Assembly: GCA_030149525.1 (NCBI GenBank)
Contig: JASBRJ010000167.1
Coordinates: 1-60,064 of the forward strand
Direction of reading: 5' to 3'
Source: a bacterium
GTDB lineage: Bacteria; Vulcanimicrobiota; Xenobia; Xenobiales; JADMJV01
DNA: 60,064 bases
Positions within the stretch are counted from its first letter, which is position 1, and every line of letters begins with the position of its first letter. Positions 25,787-35,391 of this stretch are shown piece after piece. The translations under genes and the position numbers were made by a program. The notes below the pieces were generated by a model. That model was not told the DNA's origin. It saw nothing but the letters and a program-made list of their open reading frames with translations, and made no database searches.

Positions 25787-28700
25787 TTACCCGAAAGCGC
25801 GTTCGGCTTTCTTTCTCGTCATGGCGGCGAAGTCGTCTTTACCGATCTCTTCGTAGGTCTGGGCCAACTCCTCATAGGACTCGGGAGAGGGGGCCGCTTT
25901 GATGTATTTTTGGTACTGGATGACAGCCATGGTCTCGGAGCCGCTCTTGCGGAAGGCGCGGGCCAGAAGCAGCAACCAAACCGCCTCGTCGGGCTCGGCC
26001 GAAGACTTCTCCCGCAGGGCGGTTGTGAGAGAGCGCATAGAATCGGAGTCCAGGAAGAACTGAAAACAAGCAGCCTCCACAGCAGGGTCTTGGGGAGCCG
26101 CAAAGAGAGCTTCCTGGGCTTCCTCGGCACTGCTGTAGCTTGCTACCGGCGCGGCTGTCGTTGCCGCAGGGGACTCTGCGGCAGGTGCCGGTTCGGGAAC
26201 GGCAGCGGGGGCAGGCTCGGGGGCGGGTTCCGGGGCAGGCGAAGCGGTCACGGGCTCGGGAGCGGCGGCAGCCGGTTCGGAGGTGGTAGCCTGCGGCTCA
26301 GGAGCGTCTGAGCTCTCTAGTTCAGAAGCAGTGGTCTGGGCCTGGGGCACGACCGGTTCGGGTGTCGGCGCGCTCTCGACGGCTACGGGTGCTTCAGCGG
26401 GCGCCGCGGATGCGGTCGGTTGAGCAGTTTCAGGCGACACTTCTGCCACGGGGGCTTCGGCCTCAACCGGACTCTCTTCTACCGGCTCCGGGTCCACTGC
26501 AGGAGCAGGCTGGGTAAGGCTTTCGGTCACCGGTGGAGAGGGAGCGGCATGGGGGGCCGTGGGAACGGGGTCGGCGGCGATCGGTTGAGCCGCCACCGTG
26601 GGGGTTGAGGTCACGGTTGAAGGGGCGGCCTCAGGCGGCATTTGGGGTCTGACCGGGGGAGCACTGGGAACAGCGGCGGCGGCGGCTGCCGCTGCCGCCC
26701 GTTTCGCCTGGTTCTCTTCCCATGAGCTTCGGAACTGCTGCATGGCGTTCTGTTCTTGCTGGAGGTAGACGGAAAGCAGGTCTCTTGCCGCATGATCTCC
26801 CTGCTCGTCCGACCAGGTCATCCATTCCTGATAAACCCCTTCCAGCTTGGCTGCAAGTGCGGCCGCTGTGGGTTGTCGCCGCAGGCCCTCCCTCAACAAA
26901 CTGACGGCATGGGCAAACTCATGGCACGATTTCAGCCACTCGGCCCAAGCCAACTCGACTTTTTGCAACACGTTCAAAACCGGCTCAGAACCGGGGGCGT
27001 ACAAAAGAGCCGTTTTGAGCAACCGGCTGGAGGCTCGATACTGCTGTTGCTGAGCCAGAGATTGGGCCGATTGAATCAGGGCTCGAAGGAGTGTCTCGTT
27101 ATCTTGAGCGGTGCCGCTTTGGGTGGCCGGGTCCGGCGGTTCGTGGGCCAGGGCACTGGAGACCATCAGGTGGGCGATCGTCTCTGCGTTGAAGAGTCCG
27201 CTCGGCGACTGAGTGAGCGCCTCGTGGAAATGAAGCTGTCTTCTAGTTTGGGGATCAAAATCAACGGCCATAGGGATCGGCAGAAGTTCCTTTCTGGGGC
27301 TTTCGGGTTCGGCGACTGGGGTGGGAGGTGCAGGGTCTTCAGAAGGTGTGGGTTCCGACACCGCCGCTTCTCCCTGAGCTGCCGCGTCGACACTCTCGGC
27401 AGTCGGTTCTAAGTTCTCTTCCCCGGCCACGATCTCGTCCGAGGAAGCCTCTTCTGGGGCAGAGTCTACTTGGGGCTCGGGGCTAGGCTCCTGTTGTTGC
27501 TCAACAAGAGGCTCCTGCAGCGACTCCGTGGCCACGGCCTCTTGAGCAGAGCTAGGAGGGGCGGTTGCTAGGGGAGGCTCCTGAGACGTTTCTGCTTCGG
27601 GTAAGGGGATCTCAATGCTCGGTTCGGCCACCGGCTCCTCAGTCTGTTCTGAGGGAGGAAGCTCCAAAAGCGAACCGGCCAGCGCGGCCAGGACATCGTC
27701 GTCTTCCGTCGCTGCTTCGGCGGAAACGGGTTCGGCTTGAGCCGTCGGCACTTGCGACTCCTCCGCCGGAGGTTCTGTTACCGCTGGTGCGGGGTCGGCG
27801 GAATCGGCCACCGGTTCCGGTACCAGCACGCCTGGCTCGGCGTCGGTAGTGGTCGGCTGGACTTCTAGCGAAGCCTCTGCGGCCGAAGGCTCGGCAAACA
27901 GCGACTCTGTTTCCGTTGAGGTCGCCTCGGCGTGGGGCTCGCTTGATTGCTGGAAAAGAGAAGCATCGATGGCCGACGTGTCTAGGGACTGCTCTTCCGG
28001 GGGAGCAAACAGGGCAATCTCTTCGGGTTCAGGTGTTTCTGTTTGAAGAGAGGTGTCGAAGAGGGGAACCTCTTGCGACGCCTGCGTTTCGCCTGCGGGG
28101 AGAGTCGAATCGAGAAGAGAGAGGAGCGGGTCTCCGGGGGCGGCAGCGGTTGCCGGATCGGCGGCCGGCAAGGGCTCGCTGGAGGCCACCATCTCCGCCT
28201 CGGCTTTATCCAGGCGCAGCAACTCGGCGGTGGCTTTCTGAGAAAGTTCGGCGTTGGTCGAAGTGACGACGTAACGCCACACCTCGCGAGCTTTCTCTAC
28301 TTCACCTTCGCCTTCCAGCTGGGAGGCCACGAGGGGCAATCGGGATAGCTTGTTGCTCTCCAGAAACTCCAGATACGCCGGGCGTTCAATTCCCCGTTTG
28401 GTAAATTGATAAAGGTCCTGATGGAAAGACTGAGCGACTTCGGTCAGGCCTTCACGATAAGCTGAGTGAAGGAAATTTAGGTACAGCTGAGCTTTCTGAA
28501 AATCGGAGCGCTGGGAGTCGATGAGAGACCGGCACTCTTCTTTCAGAGTATCGGGCCCATCCTCACAAGTGCGAAGCCAGCCGCGGGCCGCCAGACTGTG
28601 GCTCGGGTCGGCGCTGAGAGCTTGCCGATAGAAGTCTCGACCGACGTCGGCCAGGCCTTTCTTCTCGTAAGCTCCCCCCAGGCCCACCAGCGTTGAGATG

Positions 28701-30151
28701 AGGGGTTGGTCGGTCTTTTTGATGGTTTCTTTGAGGAGCGGCAGGGCTTCTTCTTCTTTGCCCATCTGCAGTAAAGCCAGACCCTGACAGGCGATGACTT
28801 CTGCATTCTCAGGGGCCAGTCGCGCGGCCAGTGAGAAGGCTCTGTGGGCTCTTTCCGCTTCGTCGACGCTGAGCAGAGAGCGACCCCAGGCGACCTGAAC
28901 TTCCCGTTCGTTAGGGTTGTTCATGGCGGTTTCTTTGAGGACGTTCTCCGCTTCCTGGCAACGCCCGGCATCCATGAGAGCGTAGCCGTACTTGAGGCGC
29001 AAAAGAAAAGACTTAGGATTGGCTTTCACGGCATCTTCGAGGAATTTGACCGCTTGCTCGTTTTTATTCAGCTGCTTGAGGACATTCGCCGCAGCCAGGG
29101 TTTGCTTAACCGATTGGCCTGGAGAGGCGAAGACGCCTCGTTTCTGCAGTTTGGCCTCGGCAGCCAGCGGGTCACCGTTTTCGATGCAAACTTCCACCGC
29201 TCTCAAGAGAAGATTCTCGTTGTTAGGAGCGTTTTCGCAGGCCTTGTCCAGTGCTTTTTTCAACCGGTTGGTCTCACCGGTGGCCCCGGCAAGCTCGGTG
29301 AGTTCGTCCCAGTCGGTGAAGGAATCAGGGTATTCGTCTAACGCCTTGAACAGAGTCTCCATGGCTTCATCGTAACGATAGGTGCCCTTTTGACAGGTTG
29401 CCAACTCGCCATAGAGTTCAGCCGAAGCTTTACCGCGTAGGGAGATCGCCTCGGTGATCCGACTCTCGGCGTCTTCAAATCGCCCCTGACCCACGAACAC
29501 GCGGCCCAGGTAAAGATGGGGGATCCACGCCTTGGGGTCGGAGTCATGGGCCTTCTTCAAATGGCGAATGGCCAGAGCGGTTTTCCCCTTCTCCTGCATT
29601 TTCGCACCCAAGACCGCACGCGGTAGACAGCCGTCGGGGGCTTCCTCCAAGACCTCTTCGATCAAGCCGATCGTCTCGTCGAGATCCTTTTCCTGGAAGT
29701 GGGCTTCAAATTTCTTGTAGACGTCGTAGTCTTCCGGATTGGCTTTCCATCGACCCAGGACAGAGCGATCAATAAAATCGGGACTGTTGAGAATTTCTGC
29801 CACCCTGGCCAGATTTTCCCAGGGCTCGGTGAGAGTAGGATCGACCGTGGTTTCAAACTGCAAATGGTTGAGAGCCGAGGCTCTAGCCAATGTGTTGACA
29901 TCGTCGGGTAATCCAAAGCCTTCTTCGAATCCGTCCAGGCGGGAGCATTCCTCCAGCAGGGAGACGGCTTCAGGCCCGCGAGCCTGACAGGCGATCACGA
30001 GCGCTTTGAGATACTTCCAGATAACGACATCCGGCTGTTTGGCGAGATTGTCTTCGATGAGGGGAAGAGCCTCTTCGTGTCGAGCCTCTTCTAAGAGTGG
30101 GAGGACTTTATCCAGTCCTTCAATGTCGGTTGCCGCTGTTAGGCTATCCAT
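25787..30151 (-). CDS. Very large TPR protein with long disordered Pro/Glu/Ala segments
   Basis: Protein of 1454 residues without signal peptide or membrane segment. Residues about 1-670 are TPR-type helical repeats (for example GRFEDAESRITEAISLRGKA, AQKGTYRYDEAM-like units and KNEQAVKFLEDAVKANP). A long segment rich in Ala, Glu, Pro and Ser follows (about 670-960), then a folded helical part (about 965-1150), a poly-Ala run and a second Ala/Pro/Glu-rich linker (about 1160-1345), and a final TPR-like domain ending in KKAERAFG. The start ATG at 30151 overlaps thrC by eight bases; an in-frame start 69 bases upstream lies inside thrC. It is probably a scaffold for protein complexes. Opposite-strand open frames here come from its biased composition. 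Confidence 0.8.
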   Translation of the reverse strand: MDSLTAATDIEGLDKVLPLLEEARHEEALPLIEDNLAKQPDVVIWKYLKALVIACQARGPEAVSLLEECSRLDGFEEGFGLPDDVNTLARASALNHLQFETTVDPTLTEPWENLARVAEILNSPDFIDRSVLGRWKANPEDYDVYKKFEAHFQEKDLDETIGLIEEVLEEAPDGCLPRAVLGAKMQEKGKTALAIRHLKKAHDSDPKAWIPHLYLGRVFVGQGRFEDAESRITEAISLRGKASAELYGELATCQKGTYRYDEAMETLFKALDEYPDSFTDWDELTELAGATGETNRLKKALDKACENAPNNENLLLRAVEVCIENGDPLAAEAKLQKRGVFASPGQSVKQTLAAANVLKQLNKNEQAVKFLEDAVKANPKSFLLRLKYGYALMDAGRCQEAENVLKETAMNNPNEREVQVAWGRSLLSVDEAERAHRAFSLAARLAPENAEVIACQGLALLQMGKEEEALPLLKETIKKTDQPLISTLVGLGGAYEKKGLADVGRDFYRQALSADPSHSLAARGWLRTCEDGPDTLKEECRSLIDSQRSDFQKAQLYLNFLHSAYREGLTEVAQSFHQDLYQFTKRGIERPAYLEFLESNKLSRLPLVASQLEGEGEVEKAREVWRYVVTSTNAELSQKATAELLRLDKAEAEMVASSEPLPAADPATAAAPGDPLLSLLDSTLPAGETQASQEVPLFDTSLQTETPEPEEIALFAPPEEQSLDTSAIDASLFQQSSEPHAEATSTETESLFAEPSAAEASLEVQPTTTDAEPGVLVPEPVADSADPAPAVTEPPAEESQVPTAQAEPVSAEAATEDDDVLAALAGSLLELPPSEQTEEPVAEPSIEIPLPEAETSQEPPLATAPPSSAQEAVATESLQEPLVEQQQEPSPEPQVDSAPEEASSDEIVAGEENLEPTAESVDAAAQGEAAVSEPTPSEDPAPPTPVAEPESPRKELLPIPMAVDFDPQTRRQLHFHEALTQSPSGLFNAETIAHLMVSSALAHEPPDPATQSGTAQDNETLLRALIQSAQSLAQQQQYRASSRLLKTALLYAPGSEPVLNVLQKVELAWAEWLKSCHEFAHAVSLLREGLRRQPTAAALAAKLEGVYQEWMTWSDEQGDHAARDLLSVYLQQEQNAMQQFRSSWEENQAKRAAAAAAAAAVPSAPPVRPQMPPEAAPSTVTSTPTVAAQPIAADPVPTAPHAAPSPPVTESLTQPAPAVDPEPVEESPVEAEAPVAEVSPETAQPTASAAPAEAPVAVESAPTPEPVVPQAQTTASELESSDAPEPQATTSEPAAAAPEPVTASPAPEPAPEPAPAAVPEPAPAAESPAATTAAPVASYSSAEEAQEALFAAPQDPAVEAACFQFFLDSDSMRSLTTALREKSSAEPDEAVWLLLLARAFRKSGSETMAVIQYQKYIKAAPSPESYEELAQTYEEIGKDDFAAMTRKKAERAFG

Positions 30152-31586
30152 GGCTCTTCGCCTTCTCCTTGGCTTGTAAGAATACCCCCTCCGCACCCAG
30201 CTCGATGCCCCTGGCCACAAATGTTTTCAGCGCTTCAGTGGAGGGAGGCAGATGAAACAGTCTCTCCGGAAGCTCACAAAGGGCTTTCAGCTTGGGATGC
30301 TCCAGTCCCGCCGTGTCCTGGGGGACGGATTGTTTGAGAATGTCGGGAAACTTGGCCGGGTTAGCAGTGGCCACCACTATCCGCTCAAGTTCCGGACCGA
30401 ACTGATGATCGGTTTGCTGCATGGCCCACCAGGCCGTCGCTGTGTGAGGATCGAGGAGTCTTCCCGTCTTCTTCAGCACCTCAGCTGCCGTCTCCAGTGT
30501 CTTTTCATTGGAACAAGAAAGGGCGACCCACTTCCCGTCCTCCGGTGGCGCATAGCTCAGTGAGCCGTTATTTTTGAACTCGGTCATCAGTTCCCGAACC
30601 CGTTGACCGTCTTGACCCACCAGAAGGTAGAGAAAACGCTCGAAATTGCTGGCGATCTGGATATCCATAGCCGGAGAGTGAGTGGCTCTCGCCTCACCCC
30701 TTTGATAGACACCGTTTTGGAAAAAGTTGGGCAAGATGTCGTTTTCGTTGGAAGCCAACACCAAGTGGGCGATGGGAAGCCCCATGCGTCGAGCGTACTC
30801 GGCGGCTAGAATGTTGCCGAAATTGCCTGTGGGAACGGCGAAAACGACCGGTCTTTTGGAGGGCGCTCCTTCCGTCTGCAGATAGGCGGCAAAGTAGTAA
30901 ACGACCTGGGCTGCGATGCGAGCGAAATTGATGGAATTGACAGCCCCGATTTTATGCTTGCGTTTGAAGTCGAGATCGCTTGCCAGCTCTTTTACCATCT
31001 GCTGACAGTCGTCGAACGTACCGTCGACGGCAATATTGAAGATACTGTCGTTAAGAACGGTAGTCATCTGCTGCCGTTGCAAGGGAGCTATCCGCCCGTC
31101 CGGGTGGGTCACGAACAGCTTCACCCGGGGGACGTCTTTGACCCCGTAAATCGCGGCGCTTCCGGTGTCGCCGCTGGTGGCGGCCACGATGTTGAGTTCT
31201 TCGCCTCGCTCTTCCAGGATAACGCCGAACAGACGCCCCAGAAGTTGAAGGGCAACGTCCTTAAAGGCCAGAGTGGGACCATGGATCAATTCCAGAAGCT
31301 GGTATTCTCCCACCCTTGTGAGTGGGGCGACCTCGGCTCCGTAGTTGTCTCCGTAGGCCTCCTTGCAACACCTTTCCAGCTTAGCCGGGTCCATGTCCGG
31401 AGCCAAATGAGAGAGCAGCCGAAAGGCAAGCTCCGGATAGGGCAAGCCGATCCAGCCCGGCCACTCCCGGCTCAGGTCGGGCAGAGCTTCGGGGACCAGC
31501 AGTCCGCCGTCGTCGGCCAGTCCCTCGAGAACGGCCTCACTGAATGTACGGGGCGTTGAGTCGCCCCGGGTAGAAATGTATTTCAT
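30144..31586 (-). CDS. thrC: Threonine synthase
   Basis: PLP enzyme of 480 residues converting O-phosphohomoserine to threonine. The N-terminal MKYISTRGDSTPRTFSEAVLEGLADDGGLLVPE is characteristic of the long (E. coli/yeast-type) form, and the length agrees. The PLP lysine is Lys109 in GPTLAFKDVALQLLG; ATSGDTGSAA and the glycine-rich FAVPTGNFGN bind the cofactor phosphate. GGAG lies about 12 bases before the ATG. It sits three bases after a double PilZ gene and overlaps the TPR gene. No other threonine genes are here, so the cluster is not a biosynthetic operon. Confidence 0.94.
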   Translation of the reverse strand: MKYISTRGDSTPRTFSEAVLEGLADDGGLLVPEALPDLSREWPGWIGLPYPELAFRLLSHLAPDMDPAKLERCCKEAYGDNYGAEVAPLTRVGEYQLLELIHGPTLAFKDVALQLLGRLFGVILEERGEELNIVAATSGDTGSAAIYGVKDVPRVKLFVTHPDGRIAPLQRQQMTTVLNDSIFNIAVDGTFDDCQQMVKELASDLDFKRKHKIGAVNSINFARIAAQVVYYFAAYLQTEGAPSKRPVVFAVPTGNFGNILAAEYARRMGLPIAHLVLASNENDILPNFFQNGVYQRGEARATHSPAMDIQIASNFERFLYLLVGQDGQRVRELMTEFKNNGSLSYAPPEDGKWVALSCSNEKTLETAAEVLKKTGRLLDPHTATAWWAMQQTDHQFGPELERIVVATANPAKFPDILKQSVPQDTAGLEHPKLKALCELPERLFHLPPSTEALKTFVARGIELGAEGVFLQAKEKAKSHG

Positions 31587-31589
31587 GAT

Positions 31590-32366
31590 CTAAATCTCCA
31601 GGTCTCCGCCGACACTTTGGGCCCAGTTGACCAGGTTTTCCTCATCTAGTTCGCAGTCCGGATCGAAGGCGACCCGGTAAAAAGTCGAGCCGCTGTGGCT
31701 GTGGGCGTCGACCACACATCCCTGGAGCGAAGACATATCGTTGTCCACCTCCGGCTCTTGAAAGCTTGAGCTGAGTTCTAAATGGACGCCTACGGGAATC
31801 TCATCCGTCTCGCCGCGAGCCAGGAGTCCGCCCGGCGCGATGTCCAGGAGGGTCAAGTCGTAGAAGCGACTGTCGTGACTGAGTCGCGCCCGCAAGTTTT
31901 GCCCCTGGTCTCCGTCGAACCGGATACGGCGATAGACGCGACGCTGCACGACGATGTCTTTATCCGGCTTGCGCCTCAGCAGTAGATGACCCAACCAGGA
32001 GTTGAGGACCTCAAGAACCGAGCCCTTATGAATCAGCCCAAACTGATACCATTCCCGCTCAGAGTCTTGATTCTCCATCTGTCCGCCTACCCACACGACC
32101 TGGAACTCCAGGATCTTGTGCAGGGGGTGATTTTCCAGCATACCGGAAAACGGGATGATCCCTATATCCTGTCCTTTGACCAATCGTGCCGGGGTAGAAA
32201 GGCGAGCTCCGCCCAGAGACAGATCGGAAATAACGGCGGGTTGATCGTGGGCGTGGTCGTCTTCGGCGGTGTCGGCAATCCGAACCTTGGCCTCTACATG
32301 AAGCCGAGGGAAGTCGCGATGGTCCCGTGTTGAGGTCTTCTTTGTCTGGCTGCTACTGTCGGCCAC
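31590..32366 (-). CDS. Tandem double PilZ-domain protein
   Basis: Protein of 258 residues with two PilZ modules. The first has RDFPR (RxxxR) and ISDLSLGGARLS (DxSxxG). The second has RRVYRR (RxxxR) and LLDIAPGGLLA (DxAxxG). Both retain the c-di-GMP-binding pattern, unlike the second module of the similar protein at 7393-8157. The start is GTG at 32366 with AGGAA just upstream. It is the first gene of the minus-strand cluster PilZ-thrC-TPR-dus and is divergent from the GH13 gene; the 80-base gap between them holds a candidate operator. Confidence 0.87.
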   Translation of the reverse strand: MADSSSQTKKTSTRDHRDFPRLHVEAKVRIADTAEDDHAHDQPAVISDLSLGGARLSTPARLVKGQDIGIIPFSGMLENHPLHKILEFQVVWVGGQMENQDSEREWYQFGLIHKGSVLEVLNSWLGHLLLRRKPDKDIVVQRRVYRRIRFDGDQGQNLRARLSHDSRFYDLTLLDIAPGGLLARGETDEIPVGVHLELSSSFQEPEVDNDMSSLQGCVVDAHSHSGSTFYRVAFDPDCELDEENLVNWAQSVGGDLEI

Positions 32367-32397
32367 TCCACATTCCTTTCCGCCCCTCGATTTTCAT

Positions 32398-32414
32398 GTA
32401 ACAAAGAGTTAACC
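32398..32414 (+). promoter_or_regulatory. Candidate PhoP/PhoB-like direct repeat upstream of the GH13 gene
   Basis: GTAACA at 32398 and TTAACC at 32409 are separated by exactly 11 bases start to start. Two similar and better repeats occur at 38251 and 41158. OmpR-family regulators such as B. subtilis PhoP bind TT(A/C/T)A(C/T)A units at 11-base spacing. A TACATT at 32435 could be the -10 element, which would place transcription start almost at the ATG (32447), where no clear ribosome-binding site is seen. This copy is the weakest of the three. Confidence 0.4.
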
Positions 32415-32446
32415 ATTTCGAAGGCCTGCTCCTTTACATTTGATGC

Positions 32447-35332
32447 ATGAAGGTCCGTTTATCTAACAATCAGTTCATCTCTCAGAAGAAATCCTCGGCA
32501 AAACAGACTATAACATTCGAGGTAGACGCCCGTTCACTTCAAAATACCGATTCGGTCAGCCTGAAAGGCTCCTTCGATCCCGCCACCGGTCTCTTCGACC
32601 CAAAGTGGAATGAAGGCAAAAGTCTTCCCATGCGGGATGACGGCAAGGGCGGCGATCGACAGGCCAACGACGGAATTTTTACGCGCCAGGTCCAACTCGA
32701 TGGTTCCAACGGAAAAGACTTCTGGTGGGGCGCCGAAGACGGCAAGGGCCGTTATTTGGTGACGACCGAGGGTGATCCTCGGGTCACTCTTAATGACAAG
32801 GACGGACAAACCGCTCGTCTGGCGCCCCTGCAACTCGATCATTACGGACTTCAAGAGCACAACGGGGCAGCCTCAGTGACCGCCTGGTCTCCCTCGGCAA
32901 AGGCTATGAGCCTGGAGCTTTTCGACAGTCACGGAAAAAAAGTCGGGGAGCGTCCGCTCACCCGCGATAACAGTGGCGTGGCCGGCACCGAGAATGACTG
33001 GACCGTCGATCTGGGAGCCTCCAAAAAAGACCTCGATGGATTCTCGTACCTTTTAAAAGAGATCGATGCCAACGGCAAAGAAACGAGATATATCGACCCC
33101 TTTGCTCGGAAGCTGGTGGGTCAGCAAAAAGGACTTGAGCGAATTTTCGTGGACCCCATCGGCGGCTTCGAAACCGGCTGGTACGACGACTCGGGTAAGG
33201 GAGGTCCGAACTACGCGGACAACCTTCAAATGGGCCGTTTCAGTGTCGATGGTGCCCAGGGTGCCGACGAAATGTTTCTTGTTCTCAAGGACAAGAACGG
33301 CAACCCTTTGTCCAAGCAGCAGCTGCAGAGTCGTTTGGGTGAGGTGGGATTCACCTCCTATGAAAACGCACGGCCGGAAGACCGACGCGACTTCGACGTT
33401 CTCACCAACTGGCAACTGGCCAACAGCCCTTCCATCGAACCGTATGTCACCAGCGACGAGATCACCCAGGACGGCAAGATTCCCCTGCGCCGCGTTGAGG
33501 AAAAGACCGGTGACGGCGGCTGGATGGGCGTTGTTCATAATTTTGGCGCCCTGGAAGGCCTCAAGTACGAATTTCATGGCTACAAGAACGGTCAGTTGGT
33601 CGCCGACAAGAATGGCAACGGCGCTCTTGAGCCTGAGGAACTGAAGGCCACGGTCTACAACGAGAAGGAGAACGAGATCTCTCCCCGGCCAGGATCGGCA
33701 CGCCGCGCTTTGATTTCCGATTTCGATTATCAACCCCGTCACTTCGACAAGCCTCGCCTGGAATCCGACCCGCTCAAGCAGGTTATCTACGAAGCGCATG
33801 TAGGGTCGTTTTTGACGGCACCTGAGAACCCTATTCAGGCGACCTTCGAAGACCTCACCGAGCGTCTGGACTATTTCATCGATCTGGGAGCCACCGCTCT
33901 GGAACTGATGCCGACCTCGGAATTCGGGGGCAAAAAAGACTGGGGATACACGACCGATCACTACTTTGCCGGCGCCGACGGTTACGGATTCAGCATCCCC
34001 GCCGCCAAAGCCCGGGAGGAAGGACTGCTTCCGGCCGATTCTCCCCACGCACCGGATGAAGAAGTCTTCGTCAACGGTACCGACGCGGTGAAGTGGTTTG
34101 TCGACAAAGCGCATGAGCGAGGGCTCAACGTCTACGGCGACGTGGTCTACAACCATGCCTCCGGCAAGGCCGACGGCGATAACCCTCTTAACAGTATAGG
34201 TGGCGAGAACTCCGACTTCTTCCGCTGGCCCGACGGTCACTTTCATGAGACCCCTTGGGGACGCAAGCCCGACTTCGCCGACCCCTTCGTGAAGCAGTTC
34301 TTCACCGATCACGCCGCCTCACAGCTGGTAGAATACGGTTTCGACGGTCTGCGCTTTGACTTCACTCAGGTTCTTCACAACACGGGTGACGATTTCCAAC
34401 GCAACGCCGGACAGGAAACCCTCCGGCAGATCCAACGTGGCATGGAATTGGTTCGCCCCGGCAACTACTCTGTGGCGGAAGACTTTTCGGGCGACCCCAT
34501 GGTGGCCACAGAGCTTGGCAAATCTCGCTGGGACGGAACCTTCGAGCGAAAAGGTATGGGATTCGACGCCGTCTGGAACGACCGGTTTCGCGACGACCTT
34601 TTTCACGCTGTCGAAGGCAAGCCCGGTGCCGCCGACCGTCTGATGGACGCCCTGCTCGGCCATCACGGCGTTCCCAGTTGGAACAACGGTGTTCTGTACG
34701 CTCACTCCCACGATGAAGTGGGCAATAGCGGTGAGTGGTTGGGTCGCGGAGCCGCCGGGACCAAAGCCGACGAAGGCGTTCTCTCGGAATTGCCTCGGGC
34801 TAAAGCTCGCACCGGTGCGGCTTTGACTCTTCTCGGTCCCGGGGTGCCCATGCTTTGGCAGGGTGAAGAGTTTCTGGCTAACAACGACTTCAAACATGGC
34901 TTGACCACCACCTGGGGACAGGATACCAAGTGGTTGGAGGGTACGGATGAAGAGAAGGCTACCGCCGTTTCTCAGTCGCGTAAAGGCCATCATCGCCTTT
35001 ATCGAGACCTTATCAACCTCCGGAAGACCTCCGACGCGTTCTTGCCTGGAGCGCCCATCAGCAGAGTCCTCACCCATAACGACGATCGCGTTATCGGATT
35101 CCGCAGAGATTCCGCCGACGGCAAGGATAGCTTCCTCGTCTTCAGTCACCTCGGCGACGGTCAGCGGGACGGGTATCCTGTGCAGCTACCCCCGGGTGAA
35201 TGGAAAGAAGTTTTCAATACCGACGCCGAGTACTACGGTGGCGACAATGTGGGCAACGGTGGAGCGACCCTGGCAGGCTCTGCCGATATGACCCTGCCTG
35301 CGGGCGGCACCGTTGTGTTCAAGAAGGTCTAG
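32447..35332 (+). CDS. GH13 alpha-glucan enzyme (branching-enzyme/maltooligosyl-trehalose hydrolase-like)
   Basis: Protein of 961 residues. Catalytic regions of GH13 are present: DVVYNHAS (about 565), GLRFDFTQ with the Asp nucleophile (about 637), AEDF with the acid/base Glu (about 678) and AHSHDEVGN (about 753). The histidine-aspartate-glutamate form HDE in place of NHD is found in branching enzymes and their relatives. About 370 residues precede the barrel and include beta-rich carbohydrate-binding-like segments (SLKGSFDPATGLFDPKW, VTAWSPSAKAMSLELFD). There is no signal peptide; the first 20 residues are polar (Asn, Gln, Ser, Lys). An EF-hand-like stretch DKNGNGALEPEEL lies near residue 388. 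Likely role: glycogen or storage-glucan metabolism, or export by an unknown route. Confidence 0.85.
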   Translation: MKVRLSNNQFISQKKSSAKQTITFEVDARSLQNTDSVSLKGSFDPATGLFDPKWNEGKSLPMRDDGKGGDRQANDGIFTRQVQLDGSNGKDFWWGAEDGKGRYLVTTEGDPRVTLNDKDGQTARLAPLQLDHYGLQEHNGAASVTAWSPSAKAMSLELFDSHGKKVGERPLTRDNSGVAGTENDWTVDLGASKKDLDGFSYLLKEIDANGKETRYIDPFARKLVGQQKGLERIFVDPIGGFETGWYDDSGKGGPNYADNLQMGRFSVDGAQGADEMFLVLKDKNGNPLSKQQLQSRLGEVGFTSYENARPEDRRDFDVLTNWQLANSPSIEPYVTSDEITQDGKIPLRRVEEKTGDGGWMGVVHNFGALEGLKYEFHGYKNGQLVADKNGNGALEPEELKATVYNEKENEISPRPGSARRALISDFDYQPRHFDKPRLESDPLKQVIYEAHVGSFLTAPENPIQATFEDLTERLDYFIDLGATALELMPTSEFGGKKDWGYTTDHYFAGADGYGFSIPAAKAREEGLLPADSPHAPDEEVFVNGTDAVKWFVDKAHERGLNVYGDVVYNHASGKADGDNPLNSIGGENSDFFRWPDGHFHETPWGRKPDFADPFVKQFFTDHAASQLVEYGFDGLRFDFTQVLHNTGDDFQRNAGQETLRQIQRGMELVRPGNYSVAEDFSGDPMVATELGKSRWDGTFERKGMGFDAVWNDRFRDDLFHAVEGKPGAADRLMDALLGHHGVPSWNNGVLYAHSHDEVGNSGEWLGRGAAGTKADEGVLSELPRAKARTGAALTLLGPGVPMLWQGEEFLANNDFKHGLTTTWGQDTKWLEGTDEEKATAVSQSRKGHHRLYRDLINLRKTSDAFLPGAPISRVLTHNDDRVIGFRRDSADGKDSFLVFSHLGDGQRDGYPVQLPPGEWKEVFNTDAEYYGGDNVGNGGATLAGSADMTLPAGGTVVFKKV

Positions 35333-35340
35333 GGGCGGCC

Positions 35341-35389
35341 CACCGGAGGTTGAGGGCAGGAGAGCTCATCCTCCGGTGAAAACGCCCTC
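35341..35389 (+). promoter_or_regulatory. Two crossing inverted repeats in the gpmI leader (possible pseudoknot)
   Basis: CACCGGAGG (35341-35349) pairs with CCTCCGGTG (35370-35378), and GAGGGC (35352-35357) pairs with GCCCTC (35384-35389). The second helix starts inside the loop of the first and ends outside it, the order of an H-type pseudoknot. Its last strand ends two bases before the gpmI ATG. No T-run follows, so it is not a normal terminator of the GH13 gene. No ribosome-binding site is visible in the usual place. Confidence 0.4.
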
Positions 35390-35391
35390 CT

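Noticed and set aside
25673-28348. Long open frames on the plus strand across the TPR gene
   Set aside because: They mirror the Ala/Pro/Glu-rich coding strand, have Arg/Gly-rich composition and no family features.
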